From Kordiimonas sp. SCSIO 12610 (lineage in GTDB: Bacteria > Pseudomonadota > Alphaproteobacteria > Sphingomonadales > Kordiimonadaceae), in contig NZ_CP073747.1 of assembly GCF_024398015.1 (NCBI RefSeq), forward strand, positions 1,622,501 to 1,686,500: a stretch of 64,000 bases of DNA, read 5' to 3'. Shown here piece by piece: positions 7,632-15,801 of the stretch. The notes below the pieces were generated by a model. It saw nothing but the letters and a program-made list of their open reading frames with translations, did not search any database and was not told the DNA's origin. Position 1 is the stretch's first letter. Every line of letters begins with the position of its first letter. Both the position numbers and the translations under genes were made by a program.

Positions 7632-8485
7632 AATCATCAATTCAGTTTGAAATGCTGCAAGGGCCAGCGGGCGCAGAGATACCTGTTGCATCATATCCGG
7701 TTCAAAATGCACGCGGTATTTTATTGATGTTGCCTGCGATGGGTGTCCGCGCAAGCTTTTACCGCCCTATGGCGGAGGCGCTTAATCAACAGGGTGTTTC
7801 CGTGTTCCTTATGGAACAGCGGGGGCACGGGCAAAGTCCATACAGGGCATCACGGAAAACAGATTTTACGTGCAGAGAATATATCGAAGAAGATATCAAA
7901 ACGACCGTTGCATGGATCAAAGGGCAAAGCGATAATGCCATCCCCCTCTATCTTGGTGGGCACAGTATGGGCGGGCATATGACAGCGTCCTATGTTGGCC
8001 TTTTCGGTGATGATGTGGACGGCATGATGATCATAGCATGCGGGCTACCGCACGCTGAGGCATTTGATAACAAGGTCGCGAAAAGACTTACAAAATTATC
8101 ACGTCTTTTGCCCTTCATCCTTTTCTTCTGGGGATATTATCCCGGCGAAAAAATAGGCTTTGCGGGAAACGAATTTAGGTCTTTCATGAAAGACTGGTTA
8201 GGAATGGTGAAGACAGGGAATTATCAATTCAGTGGTATTGATGCGGATATCGAAAAGGGCATTCAAGTGTTTGATAAACCTGTTCATGTTTTTTCAATTG
8301 AAGGCGATGATTTTGCACCTGTAAAATCAGCATTGGCAGTGACTGACAAGTTTAAAAATGCCACTGTGCATCACAGGCATTTACTGGCATCTGATTTAAA
8401 TAATCAGATCGGACATTTTGATTGGGTTCGAGGTATGAATGTTGGGGGCTCAGTTATTGCGGATGCGCTTTTCAGCAAGGATTAA
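7628..8485 (+). CDS. Alpha/beta hydrolase, monoacylglycerol lipase-like (S33)
   Basis: 285-residue alpha/beta hydrolase without a signal peptide. Key features are an LLMLPAMGV oxyanion region, GHGQSPYR, and the nucleophile elbow GGHSMGGHM near residue 120. Two candidate aspartates follow in the FSIEGDDFAPV region and a histidine lies in NQIGHFDWV near the C-terminus, completing a Ser-Asp-His triad. The serine aminopeptidase S33/lysophospholipase branch fits best. The start codon overlaps the aspartic protease stop by 4 bp, so translation is probably coupled. The substrate is likely a small ester or lipid, not assignable from sequence. Confidence 0.87.
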   Translation: MKSSIQFEMLQGPAGAEIPVASYPVQNARGILLMLPAMGVRASFYRPMAEALNQQGVSVFLMEQRGHGQSPYRASRKTDFTCREYIEEDIKTTVAWIKGQSDNAIPLYLGGHSMGGHMTASYVGLFGDDVDGMMIIACGLPHAEAFDNKVAKRLTKLSRLLPFILFFWGYYPGEKIGFAGNEFRSFMKDWLGMVKTGNYQFSGIDADIEKGIQVFDKPVHVFSIEGDDFAPVKSALAVTDKFKNATVHHRHLLASDLNNQIGHFDWVRGMNVGGSVIADALFSKD

Positions 8486-8494
8486 GGGAGAACT

Positions 8495-8965
8495 ATGATG
8501 AGTAATGATAATCATGATGCGCTAACAGGGTATGTTGACCCCACACGGGAAGCCTTTGAGTTATTTAAGAATTTACCTCGTGATGTCCCTGTGAATATGA
8601 TTAATTTTCTTCGGTTTCGCAAACACGCGCGTTACGAAGACGGGCATGAACTGGCGGGTAATAACCTTTCAGGTGCGGAAGCATATGCAAATTATGGTCG
8701 GGAAAGTGGTCCAATTTTTCAGCGTGTTGGCGGGAAAATTATCTGGCGCGGTGAGCCTAAATTAATGCTGATTGGTCCAGCGGCCAAGCGCGGTGAGGAA
8801 GCGTGGGACATGACATTTATCGCAAACTATCCAACCGCAGGTGCCTTCCTTGAAATGGTAACAGACCCTGATTACCGTATTGCGGTAAAGCACCGCCAGG
8901 CAGCCGTTGCTGACAGCAGGCTCATTCGTTGTCATCCACAGGAAGATAGCGACGTATTCGGCTAG
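8495..8965 (+). CDS. DUF1330 family protein
   Basis: 156-residue protein resembling DUF1330 / ferredoxin-like (dimeric alpha-beta barrel) proteins. It has the typical PVNMINFLRFRKHARY beginning of the first strand, the AYANYGRESGPIF helix, GGKIIWRGEPKLMLIGP, and the FLEMVTDPDYRIAVKHRQAAVADSRLI-type final part, where the Y-x-x-A-x-x-x-R segment is characteristic. A strong AAGGGAG precedes the two ATGs at 8495 and 8498. It sits 9 bp after the hydrolase gene and ends the plus-strand run. No enzymatic role is established for the family. Confidence 0.8.
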   Translation: MMSNDNHDALTGYVDPTREAFELFKNLPRDVPVNMINFLRFRKHARYEDGHELAGNNLSGAEAYANYGRESGPIFQRVGGKIIWRGEPKLMLIGPAAKRGEEAWDMTFIANYPTAGAFLEMVTDPDYRIAVKHRQAAVADSRLIRCHPQEDSDVFG

Positions 8966-8987
8966 GAACAGTTTATATAAAAAAATA

Positions 8988-9015
8988 CCCCAAGGATTTC
9001 ACTGTTTGCTTGGGG
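8988..9015. terminator. Possible weak terminator hairpin after the DUF1330 gene
   Basis: CCCCAAG at 8988-8994 pairs with CTTGGGG at 9009-9015 (7 bp, 14-nt loop), just after the DUF1330 stop at 8965 and between convergent genes. No T-run follows on the plus strand; on the minus strand the copy would be followed by T-rich sequence (from the A-run at 8979-8985). It is therefore a better terminator for the minus-strand lipoprotein gene ending at 9100. Confidence 0.4.
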
Positions 9016-9099
9016 GGGATAAACAGCTTCACCCTTGAGGTATCACTTGCAACAACCATGGTCGCTATATAATCAATACGGCCATGGAAATATTTTGGA

Positions 9100-9639
9100 T
9101 CACTCTGACCCCATTTCAGCAAAATTCAGGATGTCTTCAAAGGACATACCGTTCATCATATCGCCCATACTTTCATAGACAATATCTTCGGCTGATTTGC
9201 CGCCGGCGATATCCTTGGCTTTATCAAGAAGGCCGCTAGCATTTGATCCGCCGCTTTCACCACTATCGCTAACCGCTTCCTTCGCGAGCATTGCCATGGC
9301 GTTTGTTAACGCGCCTTGTTGCTCTGGTGTAAGTAGCTTTTGCATATCGCTTAAGCTGGATTTGAAACTGTCGAGCGAGCTTGTATCAAGCGTTGGTATT
9401 GCGTTTGTAAGGTCGCTTGCAGCTTCACTGGCTTTATCAGCTATATTCTCAACTGCTACTTTGGCTTCATCAATCAGGTCTGGGGCTTTTGTTTCTGCGT
9501 TAGAAGATGCATCGTCTGCAGCCTCTGATGCTGCTACGCCTTCTTTCGCCATGTCCTCAGTGGATTTACTATCGTCTGATCCGCACGCCGCGAGTGCAGA
9601 TATACTCAAAAGGGCGGCAAACTTGAAACATACGTTCAT
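9100..9639 (-). CDS. Hypothetical alanine/serine/aspartate-rich lipoprotein
   Basis: 179-residue protein with a lipoprotein signal peptide: a hydrophobic stretch ending in the lipobox LAAC at residue 19, followed by GSDDS. Asp at +4 and Ser/Gly at +2/+3 do not give a firm sorting signal. The mature chain is low-complexity, rich in Ala, Ser, Asp, Glu and Lys with long predicted helices (KVAVENIADKASEAASDL), so it may form a coiled rod in the periplasm. I recognise no domain. A very strong GGGAGGAG precedes the ATG, suggesting abundant expression. It lies alone on the minus strand inside a mainly plus-strand stretch. Confidence 0.75.
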   Translation of the reverse strand: MNVCFKFAALLSISALAACGSDDSKSTEDMAKEGVAASEAADDASSNAETKAPDLIDEAKVAVENIADKASEAASDLTNAIPTLDTSSLDSFKSSLSDMQKLLTPEQQGALTNAMAMLAKEAVSDSGESGGSNASGLLDKAKDIAGGKSAEDIVYESMGDMMNGMSFEDILNFAEMGSE

Positions 9640-9658
9640 ATACTCCTCCCATTTTTAA

Positions 9659-9677
9659 ATCAGAGTCTCTCTCTGAT
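9659..9677. promoter_or_regulatory. Small dyad upstream of the lipoprotein gene
   Basis: ATCAGAG (9659-9665) and CTCTGAT (9671-9677) form a perfect 7-bp inverted repeat with a 5-bp spacer, about 20 bp upstream of the minus-strand lipoprotein start at 9639 and its ribosome-binding site. It may be an operator or a leader hairpin; no known consensus is recognised. Confidence 0.35.
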
Positions 9678-9798
9678 ATCTAATGATAGCATAAATATGC
9701 CTAAGAGGGGAGGTTAAACTAAGGTTTATATTGATCTTGAAACATTTCGAGAAAAGCCAATGTGGTGTACTATCTGATAAAACGCACAAGGGGGAATA

Positions 9799-10407
9799 AT
9801 GCGTAAATTAATTTGGGGGGTGTTTGTGATAGTTTGCATGATGTGGTTGGTTACGTACTGCTCCACGTCAGTGTATTTTCCAAACAGTTATTACTCGAGA
9901 AAAGATGGTAGTTCATTAGCAAAAGAGTATTTTGCTCAGGCATTGGACCGAATGAATGAACCTTCTCTCTATCAAACTGCCCTTAACACAAGTTCTTCAG
10001 TATATAGACTGTTATGGCTACCAAGCCATGACGATGCGGTTGTTATTCGAATAAAGGTATCAAAGCAAAACGTTACCATACGTTCTAAGGTGTTAGAATG
10101 GGATGGCGATAAAAGCTCAAACTCTATAATCAAGGCGAATATTTTAAAGGATATATCAGCTAAAGATATGAGTGAATTGGCGCTGAAATTGGAACAGTCT
10201 GATTGGCTTCGCGGTTTAGGTAGGCCTAATAATTCTTTAGAGTTTGACGGTTCTTATTGGGTTTTTGAGATTGTTGATAACAACAAGTATCGAGTGATTG
10301 ATCGTTGGTCGATCTCATCAAAGAGTAATAAATTCGATGAGCAACTGTACGAGATAGGAAAAGATTTTATCGAATTAAGTGGGCTTGATTTTGAGCATGT
10401 GTATTAA
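9799..10407 (+). CDS. Hypothetical membrane-anchored protein
   Basis: 202-residue protein that I do not recognise. It has an N-terminal hydrophobic segment (about residues 4-22) ending VTYCSTS, which may be a lipobox-like cysteine or simply a signal anchor. The rest is a soluble alpha/beta region with several aromatic residues (YWVFEIVDNNKYRVIDRW) and no cysteine pairs or catalytic signature. Base composition is visibly more AT-rich than the purL operon that it faces, which may point to acquisition. A GGGGG-type ribosome-binding site lies upstream. It ends against purL with a shared terminator at 10408-10444. Confidence 0.65.
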   Translation: MRKLIWGVFVIVCMMWLVTYCSTSVYFPNSYYSRKDGSSLAKEYFAQALDRMNEPSLYQTALNTSSSVYRLLWLPSHDDAVVIRIKVSKQNVTIRSKVLEWDGDKSSNSIIKANILKDISAKDMSELALKLEQSDWLRGLGRPNNSLEFDGSYWVFEIVDNNKYRVIDRWSISSKSNKFDEQLYEIGKDFIELSGLDFEHVY

Positions 10408-10444
10408 CAGACAGATAGGTGCTAATTTAACATCTATCTGTCTG
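10408..10444. terminator. Bidirectional terminator between 9799-10407 and purL
   Basis: Left arm 10408-10421 and right arm 10431-10444 pair over 14 bp with one G-T wobble around a 9-nt AT-rich loop. The arm begins at the base after the plus-strand stop, and a T-rich run (10448-10455) follows it on the plus strand. The purL stop is at 10455-10457, so the hairpin serves both convergent genes. Confidence 0.8.
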
Positions 10445-10454
10445 CTATTGTTTC

Positions 10455-12650
10455 TTACTCAGCGGCGTTCATGTAATTCGGGAACCAGCCCTCATTTGCG
10501 CTGCGGAGGTCATTAAGCGATAGGTTAACAACACCGTCGTTCACGCTGATACTATCGCCGCCTGTTGTACCAAGATCGGTAACAGTGATGCCGCTATTGA
10601 TGGCTTCAGCACCGATTTTCTCAGCGACCGTGCTATCAACTGCAATCAGGTATCTTGCCTGTGTTTCACTGAAGAGGTGTGTATGAAGCGGCAGGCGATC
10701 ACCAAGCGTGATGGTTGCGCCCATATTGCCCGCAAGTGCCATATCAGCAAGTGTTGCGATCAGGCCGCCATCCGATAGGTCGTGGCAGGTATCCACATCA
10801 CCGCTTTCAATGAAGCCGCGAACGAAATCACCGTGCTTGCGCTCAAGATCAAGGTCCACAACAGGCGGTTCACCCGCTTGCTCACCCATGATCTCTTTTT
10901 GATACAGCGATGCACCAAGCTCGTCCTCGGTTTTACCAATCAGAAGAATGGTTTGATCTGCTTTCTTAAAGCCGATTGTTGCCATCCGGTCTGAGTTTTT
11001 CATCACACCCACACCACCGATTGCAGGGGTTGGCATAATACCAGAACCATTGGTTTCATTATAAAGCGACACGTTACCGGACACGATCGGGTACTCGAGC
11101 GCGCGGCAGGCATCGCCCATGCCCTCAAGGCATCCAACAAACTGGCCCATGATTTCCTTACGCTCAGGATTGCCGAAATTAAGGCAGTTGGTGATGGCAA
11201 GTGGTTTGCCACCAACAGCCGTAATATTCCGCCATGTTTCAGCAACTGCTTGCTTACCGCCTTCATACGGGTTCGCATAGCAATAGCGCGGCGTTACGTC
11301 CGTAGAGATCGCAAGCGCCTTTTCTGTGCCGTGTACACGAACAACGGCTGCGTCGCCGCCCGGGCGCTGGATCGTATCGCCCATGACCATATGATCATAT
11401 TGTTCCCAAATCCAGCGACGTGACGCGAGGTTAGGCCCACCAACAAGGTCAAGAACTGCTTTGTTGAGGTCTTTTGGTGCAGTCACGTCGGCCTTGCCAC
11501 GGTTTTCCGTGTAAACATACGGGCGTTCATATTCTGGTGCGTCTTCAACAAGGCTGTTGATCGGCATATCGCCCACAACTTCACCGCCAAATGTAAGCGT
11601 AAGGTTGCCAGTATCCGTGATCTCACCGATAATAGCGAAGTCCAGCTCCCATTTCTCAAAGATGGCTTTTGCCATTTCTTCGCGGCCCGGCTTAAGGACC
11701 ATGAGCATGCGTTCCTGACTTTCGGACAGCATCATCTCATAGGGTTGCATGTTTTCTTCGCGTTGCGGTACGTTATCGAGGTTCAATTCGAACCCAACAC
11801 CGCCTTTTGACGCCATTTCCACGCTAGAAGACGTAAGGCCCGCGGCCCCCATATCCTGAATAGCGATGATCGCATCTGTCGCCATTAATTCAAGGCAGGC
11901 TTCGATCAAAAGTTTCTCGGTGAACGGATCACCAACCTGAACGGTTGGGCGTTTTTCCTCACTGTCCTCGGTAAATTCGGCCGACGCCATTGTCGCGCCG
12001 TGAATACCATCGCGGCCGGTTTTGGAACCCACATAAACAACGGGGTTTCCGACACCAGCGGCAGCGCAGTAAAAAATCTTGTCCGTGTCCGCAAGGCCCA
12101 CAGTCATGGCATTCACAAGGATATTGCCATTGTAGCTCGCGTCGAAATTGGTTTCGCCGCCAACGGTTGGAACACCCACACAGTTGCCGTAGCCGCCAAT
12201 GCCTTCCACCACACCTGCGACAAGGTGGCGGGTTTTTGGGTGATCAGGTTCACCGAACCGAAGTGCATTCATGTTGGCAACCGGGCGTGCACCCATGGTG
12301 AACACATCGCGCAGGATACCGCCAACACCTGTGGCAGCGCCCTGATAGGGTTCGATATAGCTTGGGTGGTTATGGCTTTCCATCTTAAAGATCGCGGCCT
12401 GACCATCACCGATATCGATAACGCCCGCGTTTTCGCCCGGTCCCTGGATAACCCATGGGGCCTCTGTTGGGAGTTTTTTCAGGTGAAACCGTGATGATTT
12501 GTATGAGCAATGCTCTGACCACATTACGCTATAGATGCCAAGCTCGGTATAGTTCGGTTCGCGGCCCATCGCCTTAACGATGCGGTCATACTCTTCTTCG
12601 GTTAGCCCATGTTCTTTTACAAGTTCAGGGGTGATTTTAATATCGTTCAT
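10455..12650 (-). CDS. purL: Phosphoribosylformylglycinamidine synthase, large subunit
   Basis: 731-residue small-type PurL, which works with separate PurQ and PurS subunits to convert FGAR to FGAM with ATP and glutamine in purine synthesis. Visible motifs are [16 protein letters not shown] near the N-terminus, [20 protein letters not shown] with the ATP/Mg-binding histidines, the [10 protein letters not shown] turn, and the second AIRS-type repeat with [11 protein letters not shown] and [15 protein letters not shown]. The start ATG at 12650 is preceded by AAGGGAG at 8 bp; that site lies inside the last codons of purQ, and only 13 bp separate the two genes, so purQ and purL translation is linked. 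Confidence 0.98.
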   Translation of the reverse strand: MNDIKITPELVKEHGLTEEEYDRIVKAMGREPNYTELGIYSVMWSEHCSYKSSRFHLKKLPTEAPWVIQGPGENAGVIDIGDGQAAIFKMESHNHPSYIEPYQGAATGVGGILRDVFTMGARPVANMNALRFGEPDHPKTRHLVAGVVEGIGGYGNCVGVPTVGGETNFDASYNGNILVNAMTVGLADTDKIFYCAAAGVGNPVVYVGSKTGRDGIHGATMASAEFTEDSEEKRPTVQVGDPFTEKLLIEACLELMATDAIIAIQDMGAAGLTSSSVEMASKGGVGFELNLDNVPQREENMQPYEMMLSESQERMLMVLKPGREEMAKAIFEKWELDFAIIGEITDTGNLTLTFGGEVVGDMPINSLVEDAPEYERPYVYTENRGKADVTAPKDLNKAVLDLVGGPNLASRRWIWEQYDHMVMGDTIQRPGGDAAVVRVHGTEKALAISTDVTPRYCYANPYEGGKQAVAETWRNITAVGGKPLAITNCLNFGNPERKEIMGQFVGCLEGMGDACRALEYPIVSGNVSLYNETNGSGIMPTPAIGGVGVMKNSDRMATIGFKKADQTILLIGKTEDELGASLYQKEIMGEQAGEPPVVDLDLERKHGDFVRGFIESGDVDTCHDLSDGGLIATLADMALAGNMGATITLGDRLPLHTHLFSETQARYLIAVDSTVAEKIGAEAINSGITVTDLGTTGGDSISVNDGVVNLSLNDLRSANEGWFPNYMNAAE

Positions 12651-12663
12651 AGCAGTCACTCCC

Positions 12664-13326
12664 TTAGCCCAATGCATTCATAACGGATGTAAACAGCGCA
12701 CGACCATCCGAACCACCAAGCGCTGGTTCGATCATCCGCTCGGGGTGTGGCATCATGCCAAGCACGTTGCCTTTGCCGTTTAACACGCCAGCAATATTTT
12801 GCTGCGAGCCATTGATGTCTTGCGCGTAAGTGAAAGCAATCTGACCTTCGCCTGAGAGGCGGTTCAGTGTCTCATCGTCCGCAAAATAATTACCGTCATG
12901 ATGGGCAACTGGGATAGTGATCTCTTGGCCTAATGCATATTCGCTTGTAAACATGCTATCTGCATTTTCGACCTTAAGTGTCACGTCGCGGCATACGAAC
13001 TTAAGCTTGGCGTTACGCATTAGCGCACCCGGTAAAAGACCCGTTTCCGTCAGAACCTGAAAGCCGTTACAAACACCAAAAACCGGCACGCCTGCTTCCG
13101 CGCGTTTGATCACTTCTTTCATGACTGTTGAACGCGCAGACATTGCGCCGCAGCGAAGATAATCGCCGTAAGAGAACCCGCCGGGTAGAGCGATGAAATC
13201 AACCTTTTCAAAGTCGCTTTCGCCGTGCCAGACCATGTTTGGCTTTACCCCTGTAATTTTTTCAAGGGCAACAGCCATATCCCGGTCACAGTTTGATCCC
13301 GGAAATACGATGACTGCTGATTTCAT
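12664..13326 (-). CDS. purQ: Phosphoribosylformylglycinamidine synthase, glutaminase subunit
   Basis: 220-residue class I glutamine amidotransferase. It begins [16 protein letters not shown], the PurQ hallmark. The nucleophilic cysteine is in VFGVCNGFQ (about residue 88) and the catalytic His/Glu are in MMPHPERM near the C-terminus. It supplies ammonia to PurL through the PurS-bridged complex in the cytoplasm. The ATG at 13326 is used because an in-frame upstream extension to 13389 overlaps purS; a GGAG ribosome-binding site is placed inside the purS 3' end. It lies 5 bp after purS. Confidence 0.98.
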   Translation of the reverse strand: MKSAVIVFPGSNCDRDMAVALEKITGVKPNMVWHGESDFEKVDFIALPGGFSYGDYLRCGAMSARSTVMKEVIKRAEAGVPVFGVCNGFQVLTETGLLPGALMRNAKLKFVCRDVTLKVENADSMFTSEYALGQEITIPVAHHDGNYFADDETLNRLSGEGQIAFTYAQDINGSQQNIAGVLNGKGNVLGMMPHPERMIEPALGGSDGRALFTSVMNALG

Positions 13327-13331
13327 GTGTT

Positions 13332-13571
13332 CTACTCCAGCTCGATGCTGTAGTTTTCGATAACTGTGTTCGCGAGAAGCTTTTGGCACATGGCTTCCAC
13401 GTTTTCACGGGCCTTAGCAGCGTCGCTTTCAGCGAGGTCAAGTTCGATATATTTGCCTTGGCGGGCACCATCGACACCGTCGAAGCCAAGATTACCGAGA
13501 GCGTGCTCAATCGCTTTCCCTTGCGGGTCGAGAACACCGTTTTTAAGAGTAATATGAACGCGAGCTTTCAT
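13332..13571 (-). CDS. purS: Phosphoribosylformylglycinamidine synthase subunit PurS
   Basis: 79-residue PurS, matching the usual family length of about 80. It starts [20 protein letters not shown] and contains [10 protein letters not shown] followed by VRQGKYIEL-type residues and the C-terminal acidic helix with ENYSIELE, all typical of the small bridging subunit that docks PurQ on PurL. It lies 3 bp downstream of purC and 5 bp upstream of purQ, so the operon order is purC-purS-purQ-purL. Confidence 0.97.
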   Translation of the reverse strand: MKARVHITLKNGVLDPQGKAIEHALGNLGFDGVDGARQGKYIELDLAESDAAKARENVEAMCQKLLANTVIENYSIELE

Positions 13572-13574
13572 TGC

Positions 13575-14345
13575 CTAGCTATCCTTTTTGGCTTGATGGT
13601 CTGCAATTTCGGTGATGTCTGCGTTTGGCAAAATGCCCAGGCGCTTGGCAACTTCCTGATAGGCTTCCATTTCACCGCCGAGGTCACGGCGGAAACGATC
13701 TTTATCCAGCTTTTCACCGGTTTCCATATCCCAGAGGCGGCAACCGTCTGGGCTGATCTCGTCAGCGAGGATCGTGATGCAATCTTCGCCTTCGTAGTAA
13801 CGGCCAAACTCAAGCTTGAAATCAACAAGCTTTATACCGATGCCTGCAAAAAGGCCGGAGAGGAAATCGTTCACACGAAGTGCATAATGATGCATTTCTT
13901 CGATCTCGATCTCGTTCGCCCAGTCGAACACAAGAATATGCTCTTCTGCGATAACCGGATCACCGAATTCATCTGACTTATAGCAATATTCTACAAGCGG
14001 ATGGGGTAGCGGTGTTCCTTCCTCAATACCGAGGCGCTTACAGATGCTGCCAGCGGCAATATTCCTTACAATAATTTCAACCGGAATGATTTCAACGGCC
14101 TTAATCAATTGTTCGCGCATGGACAGGCGCTTGATAAAGTGGTTTGGAATTCCGATATCGCTAAGGCGACCAAAGATATATTCGGAAATATGGTTGTTGA
14201 TGACGCCTTTTCCGGTCAAGGTGCCTTTCTTTTCGGCATTGAACGCAGTTGCGTCGTCTTTAAAATATTGGATGATCGTGTTTGGCTCTGGCCCTTCGAA
14301 AAGAATTTTGGCCTTGCCTTCATAAAGTTTGTTGCGGCGGGACAT
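13575..14345 (-). CDS. purC: Phosphoribosylaminoimidazole-succinocarboxamide synthase
   Basis: 256-residue SAICAR synthetase, which joins CAIR and aspartate with ATP. Motifs seen are [13 protein letters not shown] at the N-terminus (the family's ATP-binding glycine loop), [17 protein letters not shown], and [28 protein letters not shown]-type residues containing the substrate-binding DEISPD. It is the first gene of the minus-strand purine operon; its ribosome-binding site is AAGGAG, about 11 bp from the ATG. The 262-bp divergent gap to the DUF1476 gene must hold the operon promoter, but I see no confident promoter hexamers or purine riboswitch there. Confidence 0.98.
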   Translation of the reverse strand: MSRRNKLYEGKAKILFEGPEPNTIIQYFKDDATAFNAEKKGTLTGKGVINNHISEYIFGRLSDIGIPNHFIKRLSMREQLIKAVEIIPVEIIVRNIAAGSICKRLGIEEGTPLPHPLVEYCYKSDEFGDPVIAEEHILVFDWANEIEIEEMHHYALRVNDFLSGLFAGIGIKLVDFKLEFGRYYEGEDCITILADEISPDGCRLWDMETGEKLDKDRFRRDLGGEMEAYQEVAKRLGILPNADITEIADHQAKKDS

Positions 14346-14607
14346 GAGAGTGTCTGCTCCTTATGGCTCGCAGGGTGGCATTTCTGGATGCGGGCGGAAC
14401 ATAACCGAAGACGACCCTTTCGACAATGTTTCTGTAACAATTTTGTCTAAAAAATCATCAACCTTCTATGTTTATGGCCTTTTGTGGATTTTAATTACTT
14501 TAAAGGCCTTGATGTGAGCAATTTTTGGTTTATCTCTGATATAGATATGCTAGAGAATCGGCATATGAAATTGCCTATCAAAAGGCACAGTAAAAAAGGA
14601 TAGTCCT

Positions 14608-14928
14608 GTGACAACATTTGATGATCGTGAAAAAGCATTTGAAAGCAAGTTTGCACATGATGCAGAAATTATGTTCAAGGTCCGTGCGCGCCGTAACCGG
14701 CTTTTTGGTGAATGGGTTGCAGGGGAACTCGGTATTACAGGTGATGATGTAGCAGCATATGCAGGTGATGTGGTTGCAGCAGACCTGGAAGAAGAGGGTG
14801 ATGACGATATCATTCGTAAAATTGCTGCTGATTACGCTGAAAAAAATGTTGCCTTTAATGCGGATGCTGCGATTGCAAAATTGAACGAATTTCTCGGTGT
14901 TGCCAAAGAGCAAATGATGAACGAGTAA
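14608..14928 (+). CDS. ATPase inhibitor subunit zeta (DUF1476)
   Basis: 106-residue protein of the DUF1476 family, the zeta subunit that inhibits hydrolysis by the alphaproteobacterial F1F0-ATPase (first shown in Paracoccus). The N-terminus FDDREKAFESKFAHD is the inhibitory helix, followed by the four-helix domain with RRNRLFGEWVAGELG and the C-terminal AKEQM tail, as in the family. The start is a GTG at 14608 with AAGGA 8 bp before. It is monocistronic, with a strong terminator at 14951-14990. It is a good lineage marker. Confidence 0.95.
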   Translation: MTTFDDREKAFESKFAHDAEIMFKVRARRNRLFGEWVAGELGITGDDVAAYAGDVVAADLEEEGDDDIIRKIAADYAEKNVAFNADAAIAKLNEFLGVAKEQMMNE

Positions 14929-14950
14929 AGTTCTAAATACTCGTTAAGAA

Positions 14951-14990
14951 AAAGGCTACTGAAACGATTTTCAGTGGCCTTTATTTATGG
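14951..14990 (+). terminator. Intrinsic terminator after the zeta subunit gene
   Basis: A 14-bp stem with one G-T wobble (arms 14951-14964 and 14969-14982) and a 4-nt loop, with T-rich sequence (CCTTTATTTAT) at its 3' side, 22 bp after the stop at 14928. Confidence 0.88.
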
Positions 14991-15007
14991 TGTTTTCGTA
15001 TATTTTT

Positions 15008-15670
15008 TTAAGCCTTGATATAGGCTAATTTTCTTTGCCTGCGAACAATGTAATACATGGCAGGAATAATGACCAAGAAGCCAATTGGCTCTGGAACTGT
15101 TACGGGGGCATTTCGCGCAAACTCAATAACTGTTTCAGCACGACGGACGAGTGTTCCGCTGAAGAATGTGTTCACGAGATTGCCATTCGGCAATTGAACA
15201 AACTGCCTGCCTCGCACCAGAAGGCTTAGTTGAAGTGTATAACTTCCCGGCGTTGGGAAAAACGCGCTTGCAGCGCCGCTGTTGATCGTAAAGTTCAGAC
15301 CATCGGCAACATTAGTTCCGAAAGTTGTGTTTTCAGTGAACCCATTGACAGAGCTTACATCGACACCAAGGCCAAACAAGGCAACGGTGGTACCTTCTGC
15401 GAGCGGGTCCTGACCTTGCGGGCTAACGCGCCATGCCAAAGCGAAATCCGACAAATCATTTAATTCACAGAGCGAAAAATTCTCAAACGAAGACCCGCAG
15501 CCATTAAAAGTGATGTCATCACCAAATGTAACTGGATCATATATCCCTGGATCAGCCTGGAAGTTTGCGGGATTAACGGGCCTTGAACCCTGAGCAGTTA
15601 CAGTTGCGCTGATGATAAGGGCAGATGTAATTGCAATACAATTCTTAATTAAATTCGAAACGCGTATCAT
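15008..15670 (-). CDS. PEP-CTERM sorting domain protein, exported
   Basis: 220-residue exported protein. Residues 1-26 form a signal peptide ending ATVTA before Q. The middle is a beta-rich domain with no catalytic signature. The C-terminus is a clear PEP-CTERM tag: VPEP, then a hydrophobic span (IGFLVIIPAMYYIV) and a basic tail RRQRK. Proteins of this type are sorted by exosortase and often accompany exopolysaccharide systems. No exosortase is present in the window. The start at 15670 gives a standard signal peptide; an in-frame ATG at 15712 is possible, but neither has a strong ribosome-binding site. It is divergent from the TPR gene, sharing the 131-bp promoter region. Confidence 0.8.
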   Translation of the reverse strand: MIRVSNLIKNCIAITSALIISATVTAQGSRPVNPANFQADPGIYDPVTFGDDITFNGCGSSFENFSLCELNDLSDFALAWRVSPQGQDPLAEGTTVALFGLGVDVSSVNGFTENTTFGTNVADGLNFTINSGAASAFFPTPGSYTLQLSLLVRGRQFVQLPNGNLVNTFFSGTLVRRAETVIEFARNAPVTVPEPIGFLVIIPAMYYIVRRQRKLAYIKA

Positions 15671-15801
15671 AAACTCTGAAATCCGTGTTAAATACTGTTC
15701 AAACAATATCATTTCTTAATACTATACAAACTATTAATATGCAATGAATTGGTATTCATATGGTTAACGACAACAGGCTAGGGGCTGAAGAGTATTTCTT
15801 T

